NCBI GenBank assembly: GCA_037179385.1
Contig: CM074179.1
Location: 3,968,001 to 4,032,000 of the forward strand
Origin: Holothuria scabra
Taxonomy: Eukaryota > Echinodermata > Holothuroidea > Aspidochirotida > Holothuriidae
Direction of reading: 5' to 3'
DNA length: 64,000 nucleotides
Under the pieces are notes generated by a model. It made no database searches. It was given only the letters and a program-made list of their open reading frames with translations, and was not told the DNA's origin. A program made the translations under genes and the position numbers. Below, piece after piece: positions 23,851 through 36,550 of the stretch; the stretch's first letter is position 1; each line of letters begins with the position of its first letter.

Positions 23851-25399
23851 AGTGGCGGAGCTAGGGATTTCGGTCAGAGGGGGCGAAAATGGTCTACAGG
23901 GGCGCTTCGAAGCAGTGAATACCCTGAGCCTTAGCACGATCGAAGCCACGGCTTTTCAGACTTCCATTTGATTTTCCGCACCTGGTAGAAGACACTTTGC
24001 CATTTCTCTTCAGCAAGTTTCCTATAAAAACATGTTTAAATTTTCTATCCATGGGCCGCAGAAGATCAATCGGGGGGGGGGGGGGCTACAAAATTCCACT
24101 AAGATCGCCGGAAATGGTATTTCTAAAGATTGTTTACGGCATATAAACAGGGAGAACACTGAGTGAACTGTTAAAAAATGTTGATGCTAATTTTTCTTCG
24201 TCTTTTTCTTTGTTTCCTTCGTTTTTTCAGGTTTTTTATTTTTCATGGGACGGCAAGTCCCCCCCACCCCTGCCCCAACCTGCGGACGCCCATGTTTCTA
24301 TCCCTCTCTTTCACATTCTAGTATGAAGGCGGTAATTACATTTTGTGTTATTGTCAGGTGTAGATTTTAGATTTTAGTGTAATAATGGGCTACTTTGTGA
24401 AGAAAAAGATTAAACCTGCTAGAGCTAAATAGCAAGCAATCTTACGGGGGGGGGGGGGAGTTTTGGAAATTAATCACCGTAAAATGTACAATTTTGGCAT
24501 CTGGAAATCAAGATAAGTACACGAAGAAACATTAATTAACGTAAGTTACATCATGTGACCTTTTTGAAATAGCCATTAATAGAGTACATTGCAAGAAATA
24601 GCCCAAGACAAAAGGTCTGCTTGGCCTTCTAGATACCGAATTCATAAAAAATAAAAGAACCCTAAACCTATTAGGTTTATTAGATGCAATTTTCTGGCTT
24701 TTGGGACTACGAAAGTACAGAAATAATCATTTTCATGGGATTATCGTGCATTGTCAGAAATAGCCATTTATCATGAGAATGGTCACTTGAAGAGAAACAA
24801 AATGGAAACTGCTTATTAAAACTCTTAAACCATTATCACTCTGATAACAGATTTATTTTATTTTATTTTAACCTGAATGCTCTCTTCAAATGATTTTGAA
24901 AAATGTTGTGGAAGCTATTTTGGTATCTTTATAAACTTTTTTATTGTCTATGTTAACAATTATCCCTGGCAGCAAGAGGCCTATTTGCGCTACAATTATT
25001 GTTGCGCCCTTTGCAACATCTTTTATTGGTCTGGAGGGTTAATTTAATGTCAGTCTGTGCATTTTGTAAGCTTTAAACACACTTGGTGTGGAAGGAACTA
25101 ACTTGGCACAGCGACAACATTCATTAGTGCGTATAAAGCATGAAGATACGTTACGGCAAAACCTATCCTTATATCACAAAAGATGACCCTTTTCATCAGA
25201 ATAAAGTGCAGATAGCACAGTTACTGGTGGCTGTTTGAGCATTTTGTTATCGGGGCCTTAAACAACGCTATTAAATTATATCTTTTGCCAATAATGGTGC
25301 AAGAGTAAAGTACGTTAAAAAACCTAAAAAGGGCGCCTGCAGACGATCTTGGTCCGTCGGGGGGGGGGGGGCATATGACCATATGGCAGCTCCGCCACT
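23851..25399. mobile_element. 1.55-kb non-autonomous TIR element (AGTGGCGGAGCT ends)
   Basis: AGTGGCGGAGCT at 23851 is matched by AGCTCCGCCACT ending at 25399. The flanks read ctaaacc immediately left and aat-ctaaacc right, so a 7- or 8-bp target duplication is possible if the element ends slightly further out. The interior has long G runs (near 24070, 24445 and 25360) and no transposase. Similar gtggcgga strings near 22810 suggest further family members. Confidence 0.55.
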
Positions 25400-26840
25400 A
25401 ATCTAAACCTTCGAGTTCAAGATTAGTTCTGACAGTCTCAAAAATTGCGCACCATTTTGCATCTAGGCTCTCAAGAAAGGCTTAAAATTTGCAAGGGATA
25501 AGAGGACTGGACACCCTTCCTGGGCCATTGAAACTCTTGTATGAGTGTGCCCCAAAAAGGGTTACTCGTTCTCCAAACCTGGTTAAAACCCCAAATGGTG
25601 TAATCTTTGGGACAGCTTCGAACAAAGTAGTTATACACTCCTCAAGTCCCTTTTTAAGTCCCATGTGATTTCTTTTTTGGTTGGCCCAAACTGGGGGTGC
25701 TGTCCACTGCACTTGAAGGCTATTCTCTTTTGGGGAATACGCCTTTTGAGACAAATTATTGGATACTGAAACCTTCTGCAGTGATATTGTAAGCTCTTAA
25801 TTAACTTAGTGAAAGTAGGCACTTTCAAGTTGAATTGATAGAGAGAAAAATAAAGATTGATCATAAGCTTTTTTATATTTTTCTTACTTTCACGTTGTAC
25901 AGCAGTTGGCTGTCACATTTCTGGTGCCCTCAGCAATGAAATAGGTTAATTTTTATCATTTCGCTTTCCAGGGGCAATGGTTAATGTTTCATTAATTTGG
26001 TGAGAAGAAGTTACAACATCCCCATAAATTTCAGAAATCTCTTTTACTTAGTTTTAATGTGCAAAACACATTCAAACATACATAAGTCATTACAGTTTCC
26101 AACAGAAGAAAAAACCATGTCCTAGTTGTTAAGGCTTTTATCTTCATTAAGTAGAGTGAACGATTATGTCGTGACTATGCGAATTTTCTCGAACATGTAC
26201 CATCACTTAATGGTAGACAGATTTGTGATTCGTTTCTGTACCTGTAAAAATAGTCTAGGCTTGTAGACAGACTTGTAGACAGTCTTGTAAGACCAGAGTT
26301 ACCGACAGTGGACCAAGCTCCCCGACAGGGAACCGGTGGGGGTAATAACACAAAACCTCTGACAGAGGCGGTGAGTTCCTTAATGGTAAGGAAGGCAAAA
26401 TTTCCGACGAAAAATTAAGGGTTCTTTTAGCCTGCAAATTCTGGTTTCCTTTATTACAAGAAAACCTGTCTTTACTTAAGAGAAAAATTGAGTGTCATTG
26501 TCGACTGACGACAGGGGGTTGTTGTTATTCTACATGTTATCGTAAGGATGAAGGGAGGGAAAAACTGGATTTATTGATATGCCAAGGAACAATGGCATGG
26601 AACGGGGTGGGTTACAGAACAAAGGATTTCTCACGTGTTTTTGTCTCTTCGTATTTTTCTGCTTTAAACACATTTTAGTTAACCAACAAGTTTTGGTGAT
26701 TTCATTCAGTTTTCCCTGTTATAGAAAGACAGTCCAGCAATAGTAGAGCAATACTACAAGTTGGATAAAAGTACTTTGCAATCATAACTTCATAACATGT
26801 TAATACCGAAAGCAGCCTTTTTTCACAGGGGTCTATCCGG
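25400..26840. other. Unclassified DNA
   Basis: No gene, RNA or defined repeat. A short direct series gtagacag recurs near 26260-26285. Confidence 0.45.
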
Positions 26841-26844
26841 TGTT

Positions 26845-27020
26845 CCCTGGGTCCAATGTTCCCAAGGTTCGATGTTACCCGTTTTCATAATATCTCGATG
26901 ACTTGGAGATGATTACAAGGTTCGTTATTCACGAGGTTCGATATTCCCAGAAGTGAGGATGTTCCTAAGATTCGGGAACACTGAACCTCGGGAACATCGA
27001 ACCTTGGGGAACATTGACAT
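26845..27020. repeat. Diverged relative of the 2.75-kb dispersed repeat
   Basis: Strings ggttcgatgtt, ttcccagaagtgaggatgtt, ttcgggaacactgaacctcg and gggaacatcgaacctt parallel the two units at 2743-2970. Short inverted gttcccgaggttc-type words make the segment locally palindromic. Confidence 0.5.
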
Positions 27021-27249
27021 TGCCCCTTCTTCGCCAGCCTGGTAAAATTAATACACAACGATGTTGTACATGCAGTCCTTGCATGGCAAAGCAGGCTTTG
27101 TCCGACAGGAGCCAAGTTCCCTGACAGGGACAGAACAGACAAGCCCTGATAAAGACGAAGGATGTCGAATGGAATGTGTAATGGAAAGTTTTTGGCTTGT
27201 TTTCAAGGAACACTTTCGGTTATTGTTGAAAATATTGGATCTTCATTGA

Positions 27250-29215
27250 ACGCATAAAAATTCTGATAGACTCTGTTGTAGGAGATTTAAAAATGTGGGG
27301 GTTTATATTGAGAGAAAGAATTCTTTGGAGTAATTTTGAAATGATTTCTTTCCTGAAAGCCAGGTCAAGTACATCATCGAGGGATTACATATTTTATCGT
27401 ACAGATTAAAGCCTGTTCTCAAAGAAAATAGAAAATCCCCCGCCGGCATACATTTCTCGTCCCCTTCTCTGGTTAAAAACCTGCGACAATGTGGGAGCAG
27501 TTTTTATTTACAGCTACTATGATAAGTAAGCTTTTTTTTTTTTACCCATACACGCAAACACTCATTAGTAGTCCTCACCGTCCCCTCCTGCATCACTGAA
27601 ATGAATGTCAGCATTATCTCCAATTCCAAAATGGCCAAACAACTGTACTGTACTACCCTAGACGGTTGAGCAGAATTTGGAGAACAGATGTGAAAAAAGC
27701 AGGTTATTAGTGTACGTTTGACTTCTACGGAGTTTTTAAGGTGTCATGAAGAGATCGATAAAGTTATGGACATTCTTGCATCGTATTCACATTAGACTAA
27801 ATTTTGTTCAAATGAAATATTGACATCCGAAACAGGCCTATTCGCATCTCAGTATAGTTCTACCCATGCAGGTAGGAACGTCGAATTGATTTTCAAAGTG
27901 TAGAAGACATCTGACTTAAATTTTTTCTCATGCCCTGGTAAGGTGTCCACAGCGGAGTAGCTACACATTCCTACGGGACGGGGGAGGGGTGGGTAGACAT
28001 TTAAACTTTACGATTTTAAGTGTGAGCACCACGGTACTCGGGATGTAACTTGTGGCGCTCAAAGCGCGCTGAAATTATTTTCTTTTTTCAGATATTTGAA
28101 AATATGGAGCTTGTATCGAAGAAAAGTGTGGATTCTGAGTTTCTTGTAAGGAAATTTGAAAAGTTGGGGTTTACTGAAGGAGACATATCCTATTGGAATA
28201 TCTGAGACTGAGCGGCAACCAAAGATTGTTGTTGCTTCATAATGTTTTCCAACACCTACAGAATGAGGCTCTCTGACGAATATTTTTTTTTAAGTCAAGA
28301 GGGTATATTGGAGAAATTTTGGAATTTTATGAAGAAAATTTATAAAAATAGCACTGTAGTTACTGGTGCTACTTGATGATCTGGTTTCGGATTTTCTCAC
28401 CTCCAGAGCTCGGATAAGTTTACCAAATTGAAGGTATAAGCGAGCATCTCTGCTTAAGAATTGCAATTTGCACGGGCGAAAAATTTTGCTCTTTTGAAGC
28501 AAAACATGTCCAACATATGGCGCTTTTTTGGAAAGAAATTGGAAGTTCGGAATTTCATAAGTTGTCAAAACCACACAGTAGACTGGTTTCACAAAAAATG
28601 GCAAATTTCTGAATTCTTCAATTTTTCAAAGCCGCCAGGGTGTGCATAAATGATTATTAATGATGTATGGTTAAATCCCGCAAGCAGGCTTAGTCAAGGA
28701 TGGTACCATTCTAGGATTTTCCAGAGGTTGGAGGGTTGGCCTCCCGGAGGAGACATGCAGGACACTGCACAAAAATTAGTCTGTAACAGTGCCTGAATCG
28801 ACCAATCACGTAGTCAACAATACTGACTAATATTTGACCCAATTGAGTAAGTCCCTGAAAAATATTATTAAGTATTAAGTTTGATTAAAACTGATATCCT
28901 TTAGTCCTTTACTAAGAAATAAACAAATTAGTCAAATATTAGTGGCTGGCGTGGTTAGTCAATTCAGACACCACTTGGCTATTTTGCACTTAATGTGCAC
29001 TGAACCCGAAGCCATGAAAGATGTGAAACCAATCGTTTTCATCAGTAAGCGCCTTTTAGATACTTCTTCATTTTGGTAAAACATCGGCATGCATGCTATT
29101 TTGGATAAGTGTTCACATGTAAATGGGGACACGGTGCTCAACATGGGGTGCCATGTCGTGCATATCCTAGACAGTCCACAGGTCTGCATTCATGCATCAG
29201 TTTGACCCATACTCT
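27250..29215. other. Unclassified DNA
   Basis: A 104-codon minus-strand frame at 28290-28604 has no recognisable domain. A T run near 27530 and several aaaattttg-rich patches are the only low-complexity parts. Confidence 0.45.
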
Positions 29216-29220
29216 GCTCT

Positions 29221-29424
29221 AACTCTAAAAATACAAATCTCACGCCAAAATAAGCCAAAACAGCAAAAATTTCACTCCAAGAAGAGTGAAAGAATTTGAC
29301 ACTTTCTTTTTAGAGTAAATGTCACTCTTCTTGGAGAACTAACATTCTAATATAGTGAATTTCTACACTTTTCACTCTGTTAGAGAGTGACTAGATTCAA
29401 TCTCACTCTCTTGTTTTTAGAGTG
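29221..29424. mobile_element. MITE with actctaaaaa / tttttagagt ends
   Basis: Starts aactctaaaaatac and ends ttgtttttagagtg. Inside, paired strings (cactcc...aagaagagtg, then cactcttcttggag and ttcactctgttagagagtg) give a hairpin-rich interior. It shares termini with the 10826 and 46178 elements. The TA flank seen in those is not preserved here. Confidence 0.6.
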
Positions 29425-29429
29425 CATGT

Positions 29430-31680
29430 ACTAGTTAAAGAAGTTAAGATTGTTACAAAGTTGTATTTCAAACACCCAATTATTGGAAGGAAGTTTGAGA
29501 CGTTACCGATGGTTATTTGTTGTATTGATAACAGCAGTAGAAACCTATCCTGCTGAAGTGTATTTGTTAATCACTGAATACTAAAATATTTCAAAACTTG
29601 TTTAACTATACTGAATTTGCTAAAACTTGTTTTAAAAAATGTTTAGCTTAAAGAACTATTTGAAACTTTTCTTCTTTTCCTTGTTGAGGTTATTGACGGA
29701 CTTCAGCACAACTTCTTGTCCGTTTGAAAATAATCGTTTGAACTACACTGCGTCTTCCTAAACATGGAAAATAATAACAGCTGCGGTGAATTCTGTTCTA
29801 ACGTAATAGAGGGATGAGAACAAAGAGGCTCCCCGAAGTATATGAAAAATGTGAGGTCTCAAGCACTGCGATCCCTTCTGCCAAATTCGTGTAAACCTTA
29901 TCTCTTAATTGCTTACGCTTTTAAACATACAAACGTTTCCGTTTCCATCCTAACGTTTTTAATCGACGTGGACTGCATATATAAGCACTATGGTCTAGAA
30001 ATTGACATATCAGGATGCTCACAGGACCACATTTAGAATATTTACCCCTCCCCCAGATCGTTGTGGCAGTGGCAGTATTTACACCCCGAAATAATGTATT
30101 TGCTAGTGGAAATCTAGATATTTTTCTCTAACTGAGATATTTGTTGAGATATCAAACATTATCATCATCGTCGTCGTCGTCGTCGCCGTCGTCATCGTCG
30201 TCGTCGTCGTCGTCATCATCATCAAAATTTCAATATCAATATCCTTCTAATAAAAATGCTAAAATATAAAAACACTTAATATACAGTTCTTCTAATATAC
30301 TACACTAATGCATTAAAGTACCTGGAAGCCAATGTTAAAAAGGACCATAGACCTACGTTACTTCACAAGATAGACAAATTAGTTCAGATATAAGGTCTAT
30401 TACATGACACCTTAAAAGCTCCGTAGTCCACTACGCATGCCTGTGGCAGCAATGAGCTAGCTACTAAAACCTTCGCTAGTGAAAAAGAGTACTTCAAGAT
30501 ACGGAAGAAAGTGCATTGTAAGGAAGCCCGTGTGGTGCATATTTATATCAGCGTGTTGCCTGTAAATTCACGAACATATCGTTCTCACTTTAATAGTGGA
30601 TAGCTAGAATACCGAAATCATTTTGAGGATTTGTTCTGATCACTGCTCGAAGTAATTTTAAACACTCAAGTGGTAGTCCATAACCATAACAATGACGATG
30701 AGAGGGTCCTTGACATGTATTCATGGTTGGTACTGTGTTTGGTATAGGCTATAAGTCAATTTCATATAGTCCTGCTTGCTAAAATTATTTTGTCAGCTTT
30801 ATGTCTATGCACCCAATTCCAAATGTTCCAGCTTTCTTATGGTGACCCAAGTCTCGAGATCTTTGTAACTAACGTTTTATGAATAATTTTATGCCTATGT
30901 ACGCTTCACACTTAAAATCAAGGTTAAGAACTGATGGAGGGGGTTAGGAAGGGGGCATTGGAATGTTATGATTGACGGAAAACTGCTAATGTCCATTATG
31001 TCCCTTAGTGACACCACTGATTAATCGTGAAGCGATTTCAAAGATGCTAGTTAATTGCAACTTTTGCAATATTTAATCCGCTACTGGGTCCGAAGAGCCC
31101 CGGAGAATGTTGAAATTAGCCGTTTTAGGCATCAAAGTCATTGTTTCCTTAATCTGTTTTACTGAGAAAAGAGCGAGAGATCCTCTACCAGGTGAAAGAG
31201 TTGGAGCCATTCACATAGAACTATAAAACTATGAAAATTTGATCAATCTCTGACTGTCTGAGCTACATATACGATTAGCTAAAAGAAAACGGGAGATGGT
31301 GTCTGTTCTGTTCGAGGTCTGAACTTTAAACAAATGAACAAGTGTTAGAATGGGGGTTAGGTTAGTGGGCGGGGGTGCAAGCACGTGTTTTGAAACAGAG
31401 ATGCAGTAACAAAACCTAACCAAATAGTCGGACTTTTTATTTATGTAAGGTTAGGCCTGTGTGACGAGGGGTTGCAGGAGGCTCAAGGACTTGAACCAGA
31501 GTCGGGATTGAGGTTCACCATACAGCCATGTATAATTTCCAGTCCTGAAGGAAGAGTTGAAAAGCGGGCAGTCAGTAAAAAGGTGTGAACTTTAAAAAAG
31601 AAGAAAGACTAATGAAGAATGAGGGTAAGGGAAGGGGCTAAGGAATGGCAAAGCGGGATGTTTATGTCGATTTTTTGCAA
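29430..31680. other. Unclassified DNA with one trinucleotide microsatellite
   Basis: Apart from the microsatellite at 30161-30223 I see nothing I can classify. Frames of about 64 codons (29842, 31229) lack recognisable content. Confidence 0.45.
30161..30223. repeat. (ATC/GTC)n trinucleotide microsatellite
   Basis: An uninterrupted triplet register of atc, gtc and one gcc triplet spans about 21 units. Confidence 0.95.
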
Positions 31681-31685
31681 TTTAC

Positions 31686-31873
<188 letters not shown>

Positions 31874-31929
31874 GCTGAAATAGTAATGACTCTGTTACAT
31901 ATTCAGTGCTGTTGTTGAGTCCAACAAGC

Positions 31930-32790
31930 CATGGGTGTCGCCAGGGTCCGCCCGATGGGGGAGGGGCAGCATTTCAAAGCCCCGTAAAGGTGATAAGGCA
32001 GTCCAGGTTGGACGTGGTTAGTGGTAGAATTTGAAGCGCGCGTAGTGCCCCGATACTTTGGGCTTCTTTTCTACAAATATTTAACACAACGGGGCTTGTT
32101 TTGAAGAAAACTTGAGAATTTTGGTAGAAATTCGTTAGCTTATTGCAAGGTTTGTGTTTATTGAAAAATCTGAAGTTCATATTATGAGCAAAATAAGAAA
32201 AGTAATATTGGATACTGAAATTCGTTGGGTTACTCATTTTATTGTAAGTCTACGTACTGCCCGCATCAGTGGCCAATATCTGGGGGTCACTTATCGGGAA
32301 GAGGGGGCAAATGACCACATTTACTCAGTGAAAATTTCCCTTTCTCCCCACCCCACTCACGTTCGCAAAGGTTTCACATGGTACATCAGAGGCCGAGGGT
32401 TATTTGTTATAAGAAACCTGCGTAAAGGTAGGCCACAGAGTCACCATCAGTTCGCGAGAAGGGTACAAAAATTTTTGAAAAAATTGTGACACCTCAGATG
32501 GCCGGAAATGGCATTCCCTCTAGGCTTGTGAATATATCTGATTAGTTTTTCCTTTGAATTTTCTGTTGCAATAACGTGCTCACTTTAACAAAAATGGGCA
32601 GATTAGCATTGAAAGTAGAAAATTACCACATAAAATGTACCTCTACCATATTTGGGGGGCAAAATGTTTAGTACATACATAGGCCTACACCTGTCCACTC
32701 CCGTCTTCCCGGACAATTTCCGGCAAAGTGTTGACCAAGACTATGAGGTGAGGCTGACAAATAGCGGTTTTACAAGCTGCCCCAACGAGT
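31930..32790. other. Unclassified DNA left of the Helentron pair
   Basis: A 111-codon plus frame at 32154-32489 is not recognised. Strings such as cctcagatggccggaaatggcatt resemble parts of the ~178-bp tandem units in the Helentron arms, so an older relative of those units may lie here. Confidence 0.4.
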
Positions 32791-32798
32791 CTCGGTTT

Positions 32799-32838
32799 TT
32801 AGTTGCGGTGCCTGCCTTGCAGGCAGCACCGCAACTAA
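32799..32838 (+). repeat. U2 5'-terminal hairpin
   Basis: TTAGTTGCGGTG-c-CTGCCT pairs with AGGCAG-CACCGCAACTAA: an 18-bp stem, one bulged base and a 3-base loop, starting at the first base of the element. The same structure ends U1 (40015-40054) and U3 (about 52561-52599). Confidence 0.9.
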
Positions 32839-33340
32839 TGCAGTTACTCTCGCGATGTCAATTTCTGACTTTTCCGGCACTTTATTTCTATCTTCTTGTA
32901 GATGCTTTGTGGTGTCGAAATACGGTTTAGTGCAATTTGTAGGGATGGTACTTCTCTTTCGTGTTTTTAAGTTTTGGTGGAAATATGACTTTCGTGAGAG
33001 TGTAAAATTGGGGTTTTTTCATGCAAAATTTGGAAACGTGTTCTATTTTTAGTAACAATCTTGCGGAACAAGACGAACGTCTGGACGAGTTGCGGTGCCG
33101 ACAAACCAAGTCGTCTTATACTTTTAAGGTGATTTGACGACTGTTAGCTACTAATAGCTTTTGGACTTTGGGCATGGACTCTACTATTGTAACAAAGAAG
33201 TATATTTGCCTTTTTAAACAGGATATTCAAGGAGGTTTCCCTTCATGGGCTACTTAATTTTCTGTACAATTGTGGCGCTCTGTTTAGAATAATCATCCTT
33301 CTTTCAGAGAGGTTGAATCCAACTCAATACCACAGAGTGC

Positions 33341-33500
33341 ACTCTAAAAACACTATGGTCAACTATGCACCGACTCAAACGTATGGTCAAAAAGTGACCA
33401 ATTAATGGTTAGATTTGACCATAAATAAGTAAATTTTGACCAAAGTTGGAGGTCAATGGTTTGACCATTGTTTAGGTCGGAGCATAGTTAATTAAATCAA
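33341..33500. mobile_element. MITE relic within the U1 arm (mirror copy in U2 at ~45035-45206)
   Basis: Starts actctaaaaacac. It contains atggtcaactatgcaccgac, and later the inverted partner ggtcggagcatagttaatt, with repeated ttgaccat/atggtca words. It is present at the mirrored position in U2, so it inserted before the two copies diverged. Only one end keeps the actctaaaaa terminus. Confidence 0.6.
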
Positions 33501-33724
33501 TGGTTAATTCGAGGCAAAGAGATGAAATAAACGAACGATTTGGCTAAAAATTTAGGAAAATCGGCCCATGTTTGTACAGGGTTTAGACTGTTGGCCCAAT
33601 CAGCCTGGGGTCCAGAGGGCCGCTTTAAGGGCCCATGGTGGGGTTCAGGGGACAAAGCCCTGGTAGGGGTCCATGGGGGGCGGGTACTTTTGTAGGGGGT
33701 GGCTGGAGTTTACTATCTAAACGT

Positions 33725-34650
33725 AGCGTCACCACCAGTTGGCGCAGAGCGTACAAAGAAAATTTTGGATTTTTAAACCTCCCAGATGGCTAGAAATGGC
33801 ATTTGCCAGGTTTATTTGTCTCTAATTCTGGTGAGAAAGTTTTTTATTTTTCTAAAATTAAAACACCCTTTTGAGATACTGATTAGCTCAGTTCATTACT
33901 CCACTGAACTATGTATCCTAGGATCGCAAATCCGGAATCCTGCTGAATGTTGCAAGCAGCTGTTCCAAAGCACGCCTGAGTGAAGTATTTCCAGGGGCGT
34001 AGGGGAGCATTTCACTTTTGGGGCACAAGATTCTTGACCGAGAAATGTAATTCTGCCTGTAGGACAGTCAAAGCGGAGCGCCACCACTGGTTGGCGCGGA
34101 GCGTCCAGAAAATTTGAAAAATTCGTATCCCTCAGACAGTCAAAAATGACATTTCCCAGGCTTGAAAAGGGGATCCAAGCAGTCGCCTTTTTAAGTTTCA
34201 ATTGCAGATAAACGTACGTTCGTTCCAAACTAAAATTCAGCCAGAAAGACTAAGCGGAGGGCCACCATTAGTTGGCGCGAAGCGTACAAAACATTTTCAA
34301 ATATCCGACCGCTCAGACAGTTGAAAATGGCATTTCCCGGGCTTATATGGGGATCTAAGCATTCGCTATTTTGAGTTTCCTTTTGTAAAAAATGATCACT
34401 TGAAACTTAAATTCTGCTATGAAGCGGTGTAAGTGGAGCACCACCATAAGTTGGGACGAAGCGTGCAGGAAATTTTGAAAAACCTGACCACTTCAGATAG
34501 TCAAAACCTTTGCTTATAGGGGGTCTTAGAAGTCACTAATTCGAGGGTCTGTTTGCACAAAAATTGTTCACTTGAAACTAAAATGCTGCTAGGAAGACTA
34601 TCTGCGCGGAACTTCACCGCTGGTTGGCGCGAAGCGAACAGAAAATTTTG
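33725..34650. repeat. ~178-bp tandem units in the U1 arm
   Basis: The core ccaccaNNNgttggcgcgNagcgt recurs at 33739, 34091, 34272, 34451 (as ttgggac) and 34624. Spacings are about 352 (two units), 181, 179 and 173 bp. Each unit also carries cagacagtNNaaaatgNcatttcccNggctt and ggggatctaagca-tcgc. Internal tandem repeats of this kind are frequent in non-autonomous Helentron-type elements. The mirrored array is at about 43905-44830. Confidence 0.8.
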
Positions 34651-36044
34651 AAAAATCGGACCCCTGAGACAGTCGAAAATGACATTTCCCAGACTTATAG
34701 GGGGATCTAAGCAGTCGCTATTTGAACAGAAAATTACCAGATAAAATGTATCACTGCAAATCGATGAATCCCGCATCATTTCGGGGAAACTACAAACCGG
34801 AATTGAAAACATGCTAATGAATTTTACTCTATTGCGACTCTTGGCTAAATTCAATATATATTGAAAAAATTGTGTGCCCCAACTTCCTACTATATATGAT
34901 TTTACTTTTGAAAAAATTAAGGCCTATGGGGATCTTATAGCAGTCGCTATTTTGATCAGAAGAATCAGATAAAATGTACCACTACCATTGGATGAAATGA
35001 AGTAGATGATATTTCTTCTATTAGTAACACTTATTGACAGAATTTTCACGTTACACGGTGTGTTGAAATGGATTTTCAACCAGACTTACGGGAAGACATT
35101 CTCACCCTACATCATTAAATTATCGAAAATCAGATTACCCGATTCTCATAACCATTGCCCGTATTTGGCAATAGTTGCAATAGTTGAACAAATCACTTTA
35201 AAGAGAAAATTGAACTTTATGATGAATAAGTTAAACGTTTTCCTGATAACACCACAACTCCCTGACATAATTATAACAAACTAGAGAATAATTAGCTCAT
35301 AAATATCTTGCGAACTTCCCATTTCCGAAAAGGGCAAAGAGATGAAACGAACGAGCCACTTAGCTAGAAATTTACAGTTACGAAATGTCTTGAAATGTTC
35401 AAATCTTCGTCCGTAAACCAACAAGTTGACCATCTGTGCACGGTCTAATTTTAGTGTCTACGTCACATAACATAAGCTGATAAGGGTCAACTTATAGTAG
35501 GCAGAAAGTTGCAACTTCCCGTAGTAGAGGGCCAAACTTTTCACCCCAAACTACAATTGTATTGCTGACGGGTTGTTGGAATGATGAAATTCGTCTTCTA
35601 CGGAATCTTTTACTCGACAGTTTATTCGTATTCATAGAACTGTCTTACTTAGCTTTTATATATTTTAGGTAATCGTTTCATCAATTGCGAGTCATGGCCA
35701 TATATAAACTTACTACAATGACAATATTTTCTTCCGTAGTAAAAGGACATCGGCAAAGAAGCGACAGAAACTTCTTGCTATAGAATGTAATAAGAAACGT
35801 GTCTGGTTAATAGTGTGATGACAGACGAATCGCAGCCAATAGCTATAAATTATAAACATCGACATTTTGGTATTTACGTTTCATTATAGGACGTAAAAAT
35901 GATGCAATGTATCTTTATGATTGATTACTGGATGGTTCGACACTCTGATTTGTGTGAGACAATATCGTTCAAGTTTCATTAAATGCTGAACTTAGAAATA
36001 ATTGGGGAAGGGATACTAGTGACGTATATGAACGGGACTAATAC

Positions 36045-36076
36045 CAGGGAGCTGCTACTAAAGGCAGCTCCCTGCT
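36045..36076. repeat. GGGAGCTGC hairpin in U1 (mirror in U2 at ~42474-42506)
   Basis: cagggagctgctactaaagg followed by cagctccctgctg forms a stem GGGAGCTGC/GCAGCTCCC with a short loop. The AGGGAGCTGC word also occurs near 54490-54500 and 57863, with the reverse complement near 19008 and 54405, so it is a dispersed motif. Confidence 0.6.
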
Positions 36077-36550
36077 GTGACCTTTTTTGAATGTAGTTCT
36101 TCTGTCAATGCAACCATGGGACGACCCCCATGGTTTTTCACGGACACGGATGAGTGATATGTATTACTTTGCAGTGAAGACAAAAGGTAGCACACCACCA
36201 ATTCAAGGGGAATCCCGCCGAAGGAGGTTACCCTACGAATTTAACACCCTAGAAAACCTTTTTGGGGGGGGGGGGGAGATTAGACCATCTTAGTGAAGAG
36301 ATGTGTTCAATTTGTGATCTCTATGTGGTAGGAAAGTAGTTGAGGTAATCATTCAAAGAAAATTGAAGGTATTTCAGGCATTTTTTGCAATATATCCTTC
36401 CGCGATGCAAAACGGCATTTTGAATGAGTCAAAAACAGGAACCTGACTACTCTATTATACAGGCCCTTCTAGCGCGAACTCAACATCGTGTAAGCAAGTA
36501 ATGGTGGTGTTAGTAAAAGAGGGGCAGCAGACCCACTTACCAGAAGTTGT

